Of a stretch of 64,000 nt of DNA, positions 63,714 to 64,000 are shown in pieces (positions within the stretch are counted from its first letter, which is position 1; every line of letters starts with the position of its first letter). Below the pieces are notes generated by a model. It was given only the letters and a program-made list of their open reading frames with translations, was not told the origin of the DNA and did no database searches. Origin of the DNA: Chloranthus sessilifolius (lineage: Eukaryota; Streptophyta; Magnoliopsida; Chloranthales; Chloranthaceae); the NCBI GenBank assembly GCA_021018995.1, contig CM037585.1, positions 65,970,646 through 66,034,645 on the forward strand, in the 5' to 3' direction. The position numbers were made by a program, and so were the translations under genes.

Positions 63714-64000
63714 TGTTGAGAACTAGAAAATACCATTATTCACCCTTTAACCTGGGCCTTGATAGACGCTTGAGAGAACTAAATAAGTGTTTTAAGTGCT
63801 TGTGTTACAGCTAACAATAAAGATAGGCTTAACCATGAAAGCAGCCTAAAAGTACCAAAAAGATGATAATCCATGTTGATCCAAAGGAAGAAAGAGAAGG
63901 GACAACCTCACGAGCTGTCAAAATACCAAAACTGAAGAAGACAAAGGCCTGGTTGTAACATGGAAAGTGTGGAGCTATTCGAACAGAAGAATGCACTACG
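63714..64000 (+). mobile_element. Element I: start of a further LTR of the A/H family
   Basis: TGTTGAGAACTAGAAAATACC starts abruptly in gag of H and follows the A/H LTR to the window end, including the start of the repeat array. No polypurine tract or 3' noncoding region lies before it, so it is probably a new insertion and not the 3' LTR of H. Confidence 0.75.

Noticed and set aside
63714-64000. 3' LTR of H (H being a complete short element)
   Set aside because: No polypurine tract or 3' noncoding region precedes it; a new insertion is simpler. It cannot be excluded without sequence to the right.

Overview
This window is flowering-plant nuclear DNA made almost entirely of nested LTR retrotransposons of the Ty3/gypsy superfamily. 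I recognise no host protein gene, rRNA, tRNA or CRISPR array. The assignment rests on Athila-type gag-protease-RT-RNase H-integrase reading frames, primer binding sites complementary to the 3' end of tRNA-Asp (TGGCGCCGTTGCCGGGGA and decayed versions), a dual RNase H Tat/Ogre-type element, 5-bp target-site duplications and TG...CA-bounded LTRs of 1.5-2.3 kb. The species cannot be named; the density and depth of nesting suggest heterochromatin of a repeat-rich genome.

Layout (elements are lettered here for reference). E (+ strand, Athila-like): end of its third ORF, long 3' noncoding region and 3' LTR, 1-3887 continuing at 15057-15680. F (- strand, Athila-like, complete with both LTRs, very decayed, no third ORF) sits inside the LTR of E, 3888-15051, with a perfect GATGC duplication. 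B (- strand, Tat/Ogre lineage) is the backbone of the middle: 15681-21182, 35541-38600 and 52845-53271. A (+ strand, Athila-like, 14.35 kb, 21183-35535, AGGGT duplication) is inserted in gag of B. C (- strand, Athila-like, 14.2 kb, 38601-52839) is inserted in the 5' LTR of B. E is inserted in the second RNase H domain of B. D (+ strand, another Athila-like family) holds B: its 3' noncoding end and 3' LTR resume at 53272, and a probable solo LTR (55282-56735) lies in that LTR. G (+ strand, 57150-60096) interrupts the LTR of D; H (+ strand, 60097-63713) interrupts gag of G; I (63714 to the end) begins inside gag of H. So two insertion series run through one locus: D>B>(A, C, E>F) and D>G>H>I.

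How the parts work together: in the Athila-like elements the order is 5' LTR, tRNA-Asp primer site, gag-protease-RT-RNase H-integrase polyprotein, a repeat-rich spacer, a third ORF (basic N-terminus, a plant-transposon-protein-like central region, Pro/Thr-rich linker with TQT repeats, C-terminal coiled coil), about 1.7-2 kb of noncoding DNA, a polypurine tract and the 3' LTR. All coding regions carry stops or frameshifts except the 910-codon RT-RNase H-integrase frame of A and the first 562 codons of the third ORF of C; no element here looks autonomous.

Most interesting are conserved noncoding structures that recur in families whose LTRs otherwise differ: (1) a 32-nt hairpin in the transcribed part of the LTR whose 9-bp stem shows compensatory base changes between families and which is duplicated in G; (2) a conserved block with a compensated 7-bp hairpin just upstream of the polypurine tract; (3) a second, internal polypurine tract preceded by a hairpin right after the third ORF; (4) family-specific TCGA/TTCGAA-core spaced repeats in U3, repeated in the pol-ORF3 spacer; (5) tandem TQT motifs next to a coiled coil in the third ORF product.
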